64,000 nucleotides of DNA from Myxococcus stipitatus DSM 14675. Its GTDB lineage: Bacteria > Myxococcota > Myxococcia > Myxococcales > Myxococcaceae. Of the stretch, positions 9,699 through 17,653 are shown in pieces. The stretch spans positions 4,836,001 through 4,900,000 of the forward strand of contig NC_020126.1 of NCBI RefSeq assembly GCF_000331735.1, given 5' to 3'. Position numbers and translations under genes: made by a program. Below the pieces are notes generated by a model. That model worked only from the letters and a program-made list of their open reading frames with translations, searched no databases and was not told where the DNA came from. The number at the start of each line of letters is the position of its first letter. Within the stretch, counting starts at the first letter, position 1.

Positions 9699-9762
9699 GC
9701 AGCCGGGCGGCCCCACGGAAACGATGAAGGCCGGGCGGCGCCGGTTTATATCGGCGTCCATC

Positions 9763-10731
9763 ATGGCCCATCCCGTCCACCGCCCCCGCCGCCTGCGCCG
9801 TTCTCCCGTCCTGCGAGAGATGGTGCGCGAAACGCGGCTCGACCCGGGGGACTTCATCTATCCCCTCTTCGTCGTGGAAGGCCGGGACGTGCGCCGTCCC
9901 ATCGCCTCCATGCCGGGCATCTTCAACCTGTCGGTGGAGCACGCGGTGGCGGAGGCCCGCCTGGCGAAGTCCCTGGGCGTGCCCTCCGTCATCCTCTTCG
10001 GGATTCCCGACCACAAGGATGCCCGGGGCACGCAGGCCTACGCGCGCGACGGAATCGTCCAGCGCGCCATCCGGGAGATCAAGGCCGCCGAGCCGGACCT
10101 CCAGGTCATCGCCGACGTGTGCCTCTGCGAGTACACGGACCATGGCCACTGTGGCGTGCTGGAGGAGGGCCACGTCGTCAACGACGCCACGCTGCCCCTG
10201 CTCGCGCAGATGTCCGTCACCTGCGCGCAGGCCGGCGCGGACATCATCGCCCCGTCGGACATGATGGACGGGCGGGTGGGGGCCATCCGCCGCGCGCTCG
10301 ACGAGGTGCGCCTGACGGATATCCCCATCCTCTCCTACGCGGCCAAGTACGCCTCCGGCTACTACGGCCCCTTCCGCGAGGCCGCCCAGAGCACCCCCAA
10401 GTCGGGTGACCGCCGGGGCTACCAGATGGACCCGGGCAACGTGCGGGAGGCGCTCAAGGAAGTGGCGCTGGACGTGGAGGAGGGGGCCGACATGCTCATG
10501 GTCAAGCCGGCGCTGGCCTACCTGGACGTCATCCGGGCGGTGCGGGAGCGCTTCGACCTGCCCCTGGCCGCCTACAACGTCTCCGGCGAGTACGCCATGC
10601 TCAAGGCGGCCGGCCAGAATGGTTGGATTGACTACGAACGGGTGATGCTGGAGACGCTCACCGGCATCAAGCGGGCGGGGGCCGACCTCATCATCACCTA
10701 CCACGCGCTGGAAGCCGCGAAGCTCCTGTAG
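9763..10731 (+). CDS. hemB: Delta-aminolevulinic acid dehydratase (porphobilinogen synthase)
   Basis: 322 residues, the usual HemB length. It condenses two 5-aminolevulinate molecules to porphobilinogen, the second common step of tetrapyrrole (heme, B12) synthesis, in the cytosol. The Schiff-base lysines are in [11 protein letters not shown] and [10 protein letters not shown]. The metal loop [13 protein letters not shown] contains three cysteines, so this is a zinc-type enzyme rather than the Mg-type with Asp replacements. The start at 9763 ([10 protein letters not shown]) fits family N-termini better than ATG 9724, whose extra residues look non-coding. The B12-dependent mutases further along the window need this pathway. 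Confidence 0.97.
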   Translation: MAHPVHRPRRLRRSPVLREMVRETRLDPGDFIYPLFVVEGRDVRRPIASMPGIFNLSVEHAVAEARLAKSLGVPSVILFGIPDHKDARGTQAYARDGIVQRAIREIKAAEPDLQVIADVCLCEYTDHGHCGVLEEGHVVNDATLPLLAQMSVTCAQAGADIIAPSDMMDGRVGAIRRALDEVRLTDIPILSYAAKYASGYYGPFREAAQSTPKSGDRRGYQMDPGNVREALKEVALDVEEGADMLMVKPALAYLDVIRAVRERFDLPLAAYNVSGEYAMLKAAGQNGWIDYERVMLETLTGIKRAGADLIITYHALEAAKLL

Positions 10732-10806
10732 GCAACAGCACGAGCGCCCGCGCGCGGGATGCCGCTTGATCCTCCGCGGGCGTTGCGTCCAAATAGCCCG
10801 CGCACG

Positions 10807-11301
10807 ATGCCCACCAAGAAGAAGCGTCCCAGACGCAGGTCGGAGAAGCCCCCGCCCCCACGACGGCGCGGTTCGGCTCAGCGCCGCGGCACCCAGCGCG
10901 CCCCCGTGGTTCGTACTTCTGTTTCGTTGCAGTACAAAGTGGTGGAGCTGTCCACGGTGGACGAGGGCGCGATGGAGCGTGCCCTGAACGAGTGGACCGC
11001 GAAGGGCTGGAACCTGGACGGCGTGCAGTTCGCGATGCGCGAGTCCTCCAAGCGGCCGGCCATGGCGTTCATCTTCTTCACGCGCGAGGGCGTCGCGGCC
11101 GAGTCGGACCAGGACTCGGCGCGGGCAAAGCTCTTGAGGCTGTCGGAGTCGGGGTCCACGGCGAGGATGGCGTGGGCCTCCGAGTCGGAGCCTCGGCCTC
11201 CGTTCCATCCGCTGAGCGCGCATGAGCGGCTGGCGCGGCTGGCGGGAATGGATGAGCCGGAGCCTCGCGAAGAGGGCCTCACGCTGGAGCCCGAGGAGTG
11301 A
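10807..11301 (+). CDS. DUF4177 domain protein with basic N-terminus
   Basis: 164 residues. The N-terminal 40 are Lys/Arg/Pro-rich (MPTKKKRPRRRSEKPPPPRR), suggesting nucleic-acid contact or disorder. The centre, YKVVELSTVDEGAMERALNE then WTAKGWNLDGVQFAM, matches the small DUF4177 fold, in which an LN..g.eGW pattern is typical. The C-terminal part has a repeated Glu/Ser/Pro composition. It overlaps the next gene by four bases (GTGA), so the two are co-translated. The function of DUF4177 proteins is unknown. Confidence 0.7.
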   Translation: MPTKKKRPRRRSEKPPPPRRRGSAQRRGTQRAPVVRTSVSLQYKVVELSTVDEGAMERALNEWTAKGWNLDGVQFAMRESSKRPAMAFIFFTREGVAAESDQDSARAKLLRLSESGSTARMAWASESEPRPPFHPLSAHERLARLAGMDEPEPREEGLTLEPEE

Positions 11302-11939
11302 GCGCGCCCCGTGAGCGGGTCCTCATGGCGGCCAGCCGAGGCGGAGGGCGCGCGCTGCGGCTGGTGGTGCATGACGCCGAGCCGGGCTCGCCCTATCCGA
11401 AGGCCTCGCTGTGGCTGCGGTTGGGCGCGCGCATCGTCGACGTGGCGGTGGCGTGGGGCCTGTACGTGGTGTGTGGCGCCGCGGGCTCGGTCGTCGCGCT
11501 GCTGTTCCTGCTGCTCGCGGATGGGATGATCCAGGGCCAGAGCGTGGGCAAGCGCATCTTCGGCGTGAAGGTGATGCATCTGCCGACGCGCTCGGCGGCG
11601 CGGCACCGCGACAGCACGCTTCGCAACGCACCGCTGGCGCTCATCGTCCTGCTGGGAATGATGCCGGCGCCGCTGGGCGCGGTGGCGGCCGTCGCGGGGC
11701 TGGTGGTGATTGGCGGCATCGAGGCGTGGCGCGTGCTGAGAGACCCGCTTGGTTGGCGGCTCGGCGACACGTGGGCCCAGACGCAAGTGGTGGATGGGAA
11801 GGTTGTGGCCGGCGCAACCGTTGCAGCTCGCGACCCGGTGGCGCACCAGCGTGCGCCGGGGCGGCTCATGTCCGCGGCGAAAGTCCGTCGCGGTCGTTCG
11901 TTGAAGAAGAGAAGGGGGCTCCCGTGCGCATCGCGCTGA
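11298..11939 (+). CDS. RDD family membrane protein
   Basis: 213 residues, GTG start overlapping the previous stop. ASLWLRLGARIVDVAVAWGL carries the R..A..vD signature that names RDD proteins (RLGARIVD). QGQSVGKRIFGVKVM is the second family motif (.G.t.GK...gi.V). Three membrane helices are visible (YVVCGAAGSVVALLFLLL and the pair around LALIVLLGMM and VAAVAGLVVIGG). Some RDD proteins act in Na+/H+ exchange or osmotic protection. The C-terminal 40 residues overlap the start of the ATP-grasp gene by 16 bases. Confidence 0.8.
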   Translation: MSAPRERVLMAASRGGGRALRLVVHDAEPGSPYPKASLWLRLGARIVDVAVAWGLYVVCGAAGSVVALLFLLLADGMIQGQSVGKRIFGVKVMHLPTRSAARHRDSTLRNAPLALIVLLGMMPAPLGAVAAVAGLVVIGGIEAWRVLRDPLGWRLGDTWAQTQVVDGKVVAGATVAARDPVAHQRAPGRLMSAAKVRRGRSLKKRRGLPCASR

Positions 11940-14164
11940 CCCACAATCTCAGGTTGTCTGATTCGGAAGAGGAAGCGGAGTTCGACACCCAGGAGACGGT
12001 CAACGCGCTGGCCGCGGCCATCGAGCGGCTGGGACACCGGCTGGAGCGCTTCGAGGTGAGTGGCCCCGCCTCGCGCACCGTGGCGCGGCTGGAGGCCTAC
12101 AGCCCGGACCTCATCTTCAACACGGCCGAGGGACGCCGGGGCCGCTTCCGAGAGGCGTTCTATCCCGCGCTCTTCGACGAGCTGGGCTTCCCGTACACCG
12201 GCTCGGACCCGTATGCGCTGGCGGTGACGTTGGACAAGCAGCTCACCAAGCTGGTCCTGTCCAAGCAGGGCATCCGCACGCCGGGCTGGCAGTACGTGGA
12301 GAAGCTCAACGAGCTGGTCGCGGAGAACCTGCGCTTCCCCGTCATCGTGAAGCCCAACTTCGAGGGCTCCTCGAAGGGCATCACCCAGGACTCCATCGCG
12401 GAGACCCTGGACGAGGTGCGCCTCAAGGTGGCCTCCGCGCTGGAGAAGTACCCGTCGGGTGTCCTGGTGGAGGAGTTCATCCCGGGACGCGACTTGACGG
12501 TGCCCTTCCTGGCGGCGGTGGACAACGACTACGACGGCGTGCTGACGCCGGTGGAGTACGTGGTGGACCCGGCCGTCACCGCGGGCCGCCGGTACGCCAT
12601 CTACGACTACGAGCTGAAGACGAAGAAGGAGAACGCCGTCTCCGTGCTCGCGCCCGCCCGGATTCCCGCCCGCACGGCGGAGGACATCCGGAAGATGGCG
12701 CAGAAGATCTACAAGGCGCTCGACTGCCGCGACCTGGGCCGCATCGACTTCCGGCTCAGCGACGCGGGCGTGCCGTACTTCCTGGAGATCAACGCGCTGC
12801 CCAGCCTGGAGCCGGGGGCGGGCATCTACGCGTCCGCGGAGCTGGACGGACTGCACCTGGACGGAGTCATCAACTCCATCATCCAGAGCGCGGCGCGGCG
12901 CTACAAGATCAAGGACTCCGCGCGGCGGCAGGGCAAGCCCGCGCGCAAGACGGGGCCGCTGCGGGTGGGCTTCACGTACAACGTGAAGCGCGTGAAGCCC
13001 AGCGCGCATGGGGAGTCGGTGGAGGACAGCGAGGCGGAGTACGACTCGCCCAACACGCTCCAGGCCATCCGCGAGGCGATTGCCTCCTGGGGCCACGAGG
13101 TCATCGACCTGGAGGCCACCGCGGAGCTGCCCACGGTGCTGTCCAGCACGCCGCTGGACATCGTCTTCAACATCGCCGAGGGCTTCAAGGGCCGCAACCG
13201 CGAGAGCCAGGTGCCCGCTATGCTGGAGCTCCTGGACATCCCGTACACGGGCAGCGACCCGGCCACGCTCTCCATCGCGTTGGACAAGGCGCTGGCGAAG
13301 AAGATCGTCCGCCAGGCCGGCATCCTCACGCCCAACTTCCAGCTCATGGCCACGGGCAAGGAGCGGCTCAACAAGGAGTTCACCACCTTCCCGCTCATCG
13401 TGAAGCCGGTGGCGGAGGGCAGCTCCAAGGGCGTTGTCACCAAGAGCGTCTGCCACAGCGAGGCGGAGCTGCGCGAGGTGGTGCGCGAAATCGCCAGCAA
13501 GTACCAGCAGCCCGCGCTCATCGAGGAGTACATCGGCGGGCGCGAGTTCACCGTGGGCCTGCTCGGGGAGCGGCGTCCTCGGGTGCTTCCGCCCATGGAG
13601 ATTGTCTTCCTGGACAAGGGCGAGAAGAACCCCGTCTACAGCTTCCAGCACAAGCTCGATTGGACGGACCGCATCCGCTACGACGCGCCCGCCAAGATTG
13701 AGCCCGCGCTGCTGGAGAAGCTGCGCACGGCCGCGCGCAGCTCGTTCATGGCGCTGGGGTGCCGCGACGTCGCGCGCATCGACTTCCGCATGGACGACAA
13801 GGGCCGCATCTACTTCATCGAGTGCAACCCGCTGCCGGGCCTCACGCCGGGCTGGAGCGACCTGGTGCTCATCGCCCAGGGCGCCGGCATGGACTACCGC
13901 GCGCTCATCGGCGAAATCATGGCGCCCGCCATCCGCCGCTACAAAGAGCGCGAGGCTCGCCGGGCCGCCACCGAGCACGCCTCCACCGTGATTCACAAGG
14001 TGGCCTCGCTGGATGAGCCGGGGGCGATGTCCGCGCCCGCTCCGTCCGCCAGCGCGCCGCCCGCCGCGAGCCCCCATGGCAACGGCGGCAACGGCAACGG
14101 CGGCACCAGCTCCGCGGGGGCCTCGTCCTCCGAGGGGGCTCCGCGCATCGAAGCCAAGGCCTGA
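11924..14164 (+). CDS. Tandem D-Ala-D-Ala-ligase-like ATP-grasp protein
   Basis: 746 residues made of two homologous modules. Module 1 (about 1-335) has FPYTGSDPYAL, VIVKPNFEGSSKGI, LVEEFIPGRDLTV and RIDFRLSD...YFLEINALPS. Module 2 (about 345-690) repeats each: IPYTGSDPATL, LIVKPVAEGSSKGVV, LIEEYIGGREFTV and RIDFRMDD...YFIECNPLPG. These are the ATP-binding lysine, glycine/serine loop, adenine-contact Glu and metal-binding Glu/Asn of ATP-grasp ligases in the Ddl family. The predicted chemistry is ATP-dependent C-N ligation through an acyl-phosphate; the substrates are unknown. A Gly/Asn/Ser/Ala-rich tail ends it. The GTG start at 11924 follows a purine-rich GAAGAAGAGAAGGGGG. Confidence 0.85.
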   Translation: MRIALTHNLRLSDSEEEAEFDTQETVNALAAAIERLGHRLERFEVSGPASRTVARLEAYSPDLIFNTAEGRRGRFREAFYPALFDELGFPYTGSDPYALAVTLDKQLTKLVLSKQGIRTPGWQYVEKLNELVAENLRFPVIVKPNFEGSSKGITQDSIAETLDEVRLKVASALEKYPSGVLVEEFIPGRDLTVPFLAAVDNDYDGVLTPVEYVVDPAVTAGRRYAIYDYELKTKKENAVSVLAPARIPARTAEDIRKMAQKIYKALDCRDLGRIDFRLSDAGVPYFLEINALPSLEPGAGIYASAELDGLHLDGVINSIIQSAARRYKIKDSARRQGKPARKTGPLRVGFTYNVKRVKPSAHGESVEDSEAEYDSPNTLQAIREAIASWGHEVIDLEATAELPTVLSSTPLDIVFNIAEGFKGRNRESQVPAMLELLDIPYTGSDPATLSIALDKALAKKIVRQAGILTPNFQLMATGKERLNKEFTTFPLIVKPVAEGSSKGVVTKSVCHSEAELREVVREIASKYQQPALIEEYIGGREFTVGLLGERRPRVLPPMEIVFLDKGEKNPVYSFQHKLDWTDRIRYDAPAKIEPALLEKLRTAARSSFMALGCRDVARIDFRMDDKGRIYFIECNPLPGLTPGWSDLVLIAQGAGMDYRALIGEIMAPAIRRYKEREARRAATEHASTVIHKVASLDEPGAMSAPAPSASAPPAASPHGNGGNGNGGTSSAGASSSEGAPRIEAKA

Positions 14165-14178
14165 GCGCCTCACCCCCG

Positions 14179-14205
14179 AGCGGCCCCCAAGTTCCCGGGG
14201 CCGCT
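14179..14205 (+). terminator. GC hairpin after the ATP-grasp gene
   Basis: AGCGGCCCC (14179-14187) pairs perfectly with GGGGCCGCT (14197-14205), nine base pairs with a 9-base loop, 14 bases after the stop codon. It has no T run, so either factor-dependent termination or transcript end protection is possible. Confidence 0.45.
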
Positions 14206-14265
14206 TGGAGTCTCGGGGGCCGTTCCACCGTTCGCCTGCCCGAAGATATTACGCGCGCGGAGTGG

Positions 14266-14293
14266 TTGACGGTGGGTGATGGTCCGCTAGTGT
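14266..14293 (+). promoter_or_regulatory. Candidate promoter of the P1 peptidase gene
   Basis: TTGACG (14266-14271) and TAGTGT (14288-14293) are separated by 16 bases. The -10 ends seven bases before ATG 14301, so transcription would start at or next to the start codon. No Shine-Dalgarno is present, in keeping with a leaderless mRNA. Confidence 0.45.
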
Positions 14294-14300
14294 GGCCGGC

Positions 14301-15680
14301 ATGGTGCACATCCCCGAGTACAACGGACCGCGGGTTCGCGCCCGAGAGCTGGGACTTCCCTTGGGGCGCTTCAAGCCCGGGAAGTACAACGCCATCACCG
14401 ACGTGGATGGCATCCTCGTGGGCCACTGCACGCTCATCCAGGGGGAAGGCCCCCTGAGACCGGGCCATGGGCCGGTGCGCACGGGTGTGACGGCCATCCT
14501 GCCGAACAACGGCAACATCTTCATGGAGCGGATGACGGGCGGAGGCTTCGTGCTCAACGGCGCGGGCGAGGTCTCCGGCATGACGCAGCTGATGGAGTGG
14601 GGGCTCATCGAGACGCCCATCCTCCTGACGAACACCATGGCGGTGGGCGCGGTGTCGGACGGCGTGGCGCGCCACCTGGTGGAGCGCTACCCGGGCATCG
14701 GCGACGAGCACGACGTCATCATCCCCATCGTCGGCGAGTGCGACGACTCCTGGCTCAACGACATCTCCGGCCGGCACGTGCGCGAGGAGCACGTCTACGA
14801 GGCCATCCGCAACGCGGCCTCGGGCCCGGTGGCCGAGGGCAACGTGGGCGGCGGCACCGGCATGGTGACGTGTGACTTCAAGGGCGGCATCGGCACCGCG
14901 TCCCGCAAGCTGCCGGAGGTGCTGGGGGGCTACACCCTGGGCGTCCTGGTGATGTCCAACTTCGGGAAGATGCACAACCTGCGCGTCGGCGGCCTCCCGG
15001 TGGGGGAGGTGCTGGCGGAGAAGTTCAAGGGCGCCCCCAAGCGCGGCACCACCTACGGCTCCATCATCGCGGTGGTGGCCACGGACGCGCCCCTGTTGAG
15101 CCATCAAATCAACCGCTTGTGCAAGCGGGTGGGCCTGGGCATCGGCCGGGTGGGCAGCTACGCCGCGCACGGCTCGGGGGAAATCGTGGTGGGCTTCTCC
15201 ACCGCGAACATCATCCCGCGTCGCACCCAGAAGATGGTCTACAAGCTGAAGCTCCTCTTGGACCAGCGGCTGGACCCCCTCTACGAGGCGGTGATGGAGG
15301 CCACCGAGGAGGCCATCCTCAACGCCATGTGCATGGCCACCTCCATGACGGGCGCCAACGGCAACCACTGCCCGGCGCTCCCCCTGGACGAGGTCCGCCA
15401 CTTCGTGGACGCCTGCAAGCCCATCTTCGCCTCGGTGAAGAAGCGCCCCCACCAGAGCAGCGCCCCGGCCTCCCGGGAGAAGCCCACGGACGAGGACCGG
15501 GAGGGGGAGGTCACCGTGTCCACCGCCCGACCCACCCAGGTCCGGGGGGCGGAGGGGATTCCCTTCCCGACACGTCCGGCCCCCGAGGTGGAACCCGGGG
15601 GGGAGCCTGGGGCCGAGCAGGCCTCTTCGACACCTTTGAAGGGTTCCTCTTCCGGGAGCCCTTCGGGTTCTGATAGTTAA
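14301..15680 (+). CDS. P1 family (DmpA-type) aminopeptidase
   Basis: 459 residues. DmpA-type enzymes are N-terminal-nucleophile hydrolases that self-cleave before a Ser. The site here is probably in GTTYGSIIAVVATDAPLLSHQ, cutting between Gly and Ser near residue 253, close to Ser250 of DmpA. Other family blocks are YNAITDVDGILVGHCTL, GNVGGGTGMVTCDFKGGIGT and GSGEIVVGFSTAN. Members release N-terminal L- or D-residues or beta-amino acids from peptides and amides. After about residue 370 comes a low-complexity Pro/Glu/Ser-rich tail of about 90 residues that the family normally lacks. A GTG at 14292 is a weaker alternative start. Confidence 0.88.
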   Translation: MVHIPEYNGPRVRARELGLPLGRFKPGKYNAITDVDGILVGHCTLIQGEGPLRPGHGPVRTGVTAILPNNGNIFMERMTGGGFVLNGAGEVSGMTQLMEWGLIETPILLTNTMAVGAVSDGVARHLVERYPGIGDEHDVIIPIVGECDDSWLNDISGRHVREEHVYEAIRNAASGPVAEGNVGGGTGMVTCDFKGGIGTASRKLPEVLGGYTLGVLVMSNFGKMHNLRVGGLPVGEVLAEKFKGAPKRGTTYGSIIAVVATDAPLLSHQINRLCKRVGLGIGRVGSYAAHGSGEIVVGFSTANIIPRRTQKMVYKLKLLLDQRLDPLYEAVMEATEEAILNAMCMATSMTGANGNHCPALPLDEVRHFVDACKPIFASVKKRPHQSSAPASREKPTDEDREGEVTVSTARPTQVRGAEGIPFPTRPAPEVEPGGEPGAEQASSTPLKGSSSGSPSGSDS

Positions 15681-15723
15681 GCGCCTCTTTTCACGTCTCC
15701 ATCATGGAGCACAGGAGTCAGCG

Positions 15724-15840
15724 ATGGCCCGCAGCAAGAGCAAGCACCGCCGCGTGCAGATGAAGATCAAGCAGGCCTGGAAGAAGCGGGCCAAGAAGCA
15801 GAAGGCGGAGGCCAAGGCCGCCGAGGCCAAGAAGAAGTAA
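15724..15840 (+). CDS. 38-residue Lys/Arg/Ala-rich protein
   Basis: A short gene starting MARSKSKHRRVQMKIKQ and ending in an EAKAAEAKKK run, followed by TAA. Twenty of 38 residues are basic; the rest are mostly Ala, Glu and Gln. A Shine-Dalgarno AGGAG lies eight bases before the ATG and every codon but a few ends in G or C, as in real genes here. The composition suggests a single helix binding nucleic acid or ribosomes, similar in style to histone-H1-like tails or small ribosome-associated peptides. That is inference; I recognise no family. It follows the P1 peptidase by 43 bases. Confidence 0.6.
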   Translation: MARSKSKHRRVQMKIKQAWKKRAKKQKAEAKAAEAKKK

Positions 15841-15869
15841 TTGGCCCGTCCCGTTGGCGGCCCGAGGTG

Positions 15870-16358
15870 TTACTCCCGGGTCGCCGAAAACGGGACGATG
15901 ATGCCGCACCGCTGGGGCGCACCTGTGCTCGGGCGGGAGAAGTTGCCGGTGAAGGTTCCATCGAGTCGCGCCGTGCCGCCGTCCCCCACGGGGGGCGTGT
16001 AGCGACCGGCGAGGCTCAAGTTCACCGTGGTTCCACCGTCTGGCGCGCCGGGCTGCGTCCCCGCCAACGTGAAGGAGCCCTCGGCGGAGACGTTGCCGGA
16101 GAGGCCCACACCCTCCAGTTTACCGGCGAGGCTGGCGCCCGTCCGGGAGATCTCCAGGGTCCGGCCCCGAGGGAGGTCCACTCCAAGCAAGGTGCAATCG
16201 GCGGGGACGCCGCCGTCGGTGAAGGCCATCCGGTAGCGGCCTTCCACGGCAGGGCAGTTGTCGCAGGGCACGGTGTCATCTCCGCAGCCTTGCGTGGCCA
16301 GTCCCGCGGCGAGTGCCAGGGCCGCGATGCCCGTCAGGGCGAAACGTCCAGTAGTCAT
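15870..16358 (-). CDS. Lipoprotein of unknown function
   Basis: 162 residues. The N-terminus is a lipoprotein signal: MTTGRFALTGIAALALAAGL, then ATQGC, with Cys25 as lipidation site. The mature part is small, Gly/Thr-rich and probably all-beta. It has paired cysteines close to the N-terminus (CDNC) and one near the end (QRCGI), possibly disulfide-linked. ATG 16358 is preceded by AAGGA. It is convergent with the 38-residue gene and divergent from the PerM-like transporter, with a perfect 7-bp inverted repeat in the shared upstream region. Confidence 0.7.
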   Translation of the reverse strand: MTTGRFALTGIAALALAAGLATQGCGDDTVPCDNCPAVEGRYRMAFTDGGVPADCTLLGVDLPRGRTLEISRTGASLAGKLEGVGLSGNVSAEGSFTLAGTQPGAPDGGTTVNLSLAGRYTPPVGDGGTARLDGTFTGNFSRPSTGAPQRCGIIVPFSATRE

Positions 16359-16378
16359 GAAGGGTGTCCTTGTGGTCG

Positions 16379-16393
16379 GGAAGTCGGACTTCC
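16379..16393. promoter_or_regulatory. Palindrome in a divergent promoter region
   Basis: GGAAGTC-G-GACTTCC is a perfect 15-base inverted repeat in the 102-base gap between the divergent lipoprotein and AI-2E/PerM-family genes, 21 bases from the lipoprotein start. It is well placed for a dimeric repressor or activator. No regulator gene adjoins it. Confidence 0.4.
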
Positions 16394-16460
16394 GGTCAGA
16401 AAGCGCGATTCCTAGGTTGGTGGTGGTCGGTGGGCTCGTCGGGCAGGGCGAGGTGGGGCG

Positions 16461-17594
16461 GTGGCTGATTCGCGGCGGTGGTCGAACTATGGGTTCGCGG
16501 CGCTGTTTGCGCTCGTGCTGATGCTGTTCTCCAGGATTCTGTTGCCGTTCCTGATGCCTGTCTTGCTGGGCGGCTTCCTGGTGGTCCTCTTCATGCCGGT
16601 GCAGGACTACCTGTGCCAGAAGACACGGGGCCGCAAGGCCTTGTGCGCGGGGTTGTCGACCCTGACGGTGTTCCTGCTCATCCTCGCGCCGCTGGCCCTG
16701 GTGGGGTGGCTGGTGGCGCGCGAGGTGCTCCACGTCGTGGGGCGCGCGCAGGACGTGTTGGAGCAGATAGATGTGGGGCACTGGCTGGGTGCCGTGCTCC
16801 CGAGGGGCCTGAGCCGCTTCATCCGCTTCGACCTCGAGAGCAGCCACGCGGAGCGCTCGCTGATGGCGGCGGTGGCGGGAAGCGCGTCGCTGTTGAAGGA
16901 CGTGGTGGGGGCGGGCACGGAGCTGGCCATCAACATGTTCCTGATGACGGTGGCCATGTATTACTTCTTCCTCGATGGCCGCCGGCTGGTGTCGGAGGTG
17001 ACGGCGCTGATTCCGCTGGAGCGGCGCTATCTCGATGCCTTCGCGCGGGAGTTCACCGACGTCGCCTACGCGATGGTCTACGGCAACACCATCACCGCGC
17101 TCATCCAAGGGGCGGTGGGATTCCTGGGGTTGCTCATCGCCGGGGTGCCGCACGCGGGGGTGTGGGGGGCGGCCATGGTGTTGGTGGCGCTGGTGCCGGT
17201 GGGAGGCACGGCCCTGGTCTGGGGGCCCATCGGCCTGGTGCTCATCGCCGTGGGGAAGGTGAGCGAGGGCGTGTTCCTCCTGGCCTGGGGCACGCTGCTC
17301 GTGGGGAGCATCGACAACGTCATCCGCCCCCGGTTGTGTGGCTCGCGCATGGCGCTGCACCCGCTGCTCGTCTTCCTCTCGATGTTCGGTGGGCTGGCGG
17401 TGTTCGGGATGATGGGGCTGTTGGTGGGGCCGCTCATCGCGTCGCTCTTCATGGCGATGGTGCGCATCTACCGCCGTGACTTCCTGGGGAGGGGTCGCTC
17501 GGAAGGAGAGCCGCCCGTGGCGGTGCGGTTGGAGGCACCTCCCCTGGCGACAGCGCCTCCGGTGGTGGCGGCCTCGGCGCCCGCGAACGCATGA
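16461..17594 (+). CDS. AI-2E/PerM family transporter
   Basis: 377 residues with about eight membrane helices. The paired N-terminal helices (FAALFALVLMLFSRILLPFL and MPVLLGGFLVVLF), the central helix after VAGSASLLKDVVGAG, and the C-terminal block ALVPVGGTALVWGPIGLVLI ... SIDNVIRPRLCGSRMALHPL match the PerM/AI-2E exporter family. Members are proposed permeases, some involved in autoinducer or Na+/H+ transport, with substrates mostly unproved. The D(N)viRP motif is clear. GTG 16461 follows a GAGGTGGGG purine stretch. A low-complexity Ala/Pro tail ends it. Confidence 0.88.
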   Translation: MADSRRWSNYGFAALFALVLMLFSRILLPFLMPVLLGGFLVVLFMPVQDYLCQKTRGRKALCAGLSTLTVFLLILAPLALVGWLVAREVLHVVGRAQDVLEQIDVGHWLGAVLPRGLSRFIRFDLESSHAERSLMAAVAGSASLLKDVVGAGTELAINMFLMTVAMYYFFLDGRRLVSEVTALIPLERRYLDAFAREFTDVAYAMVYGNTITALIQGAVGFLGLLIAGVPHAGVWGAAMVLVALVPVGGTALVWGPIGLVLIAVGKVSEGVFLLAWGTLLVGSIDNVIRPRLCGSRMALHPLLVFLSMFGGLAVFGMMGLLVGPLIASLFMAMVRIYRRDFLGRGRSEGEPPVAVRLEAPPLATAPPVVAASAPANA

Positions 17595-17653
17595 CTGGAT
17601 AGCCGGGCAAGCCTGGACTTCGCCTCCGGGGTGGGTGAACCTTCCATCCCTCA

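Noticed and set aside
8296..11223. 975-residue open frame on the minus strand, running from the ABC ATPase through hemB
   Set aside because: The first two-thirds are the antisense shadow of hemB, DUF4177 and other plus-strand genes; only the last part is the real ATPase gene.
11393..14173. 926-residue minus-strand frame opposite the ATP-grasp gene
   Set aside because: Arg/His-rich composition with no motifs, and the opposite strand encodes a clear enzyme; GC-rich genomes produce long antisense frames.
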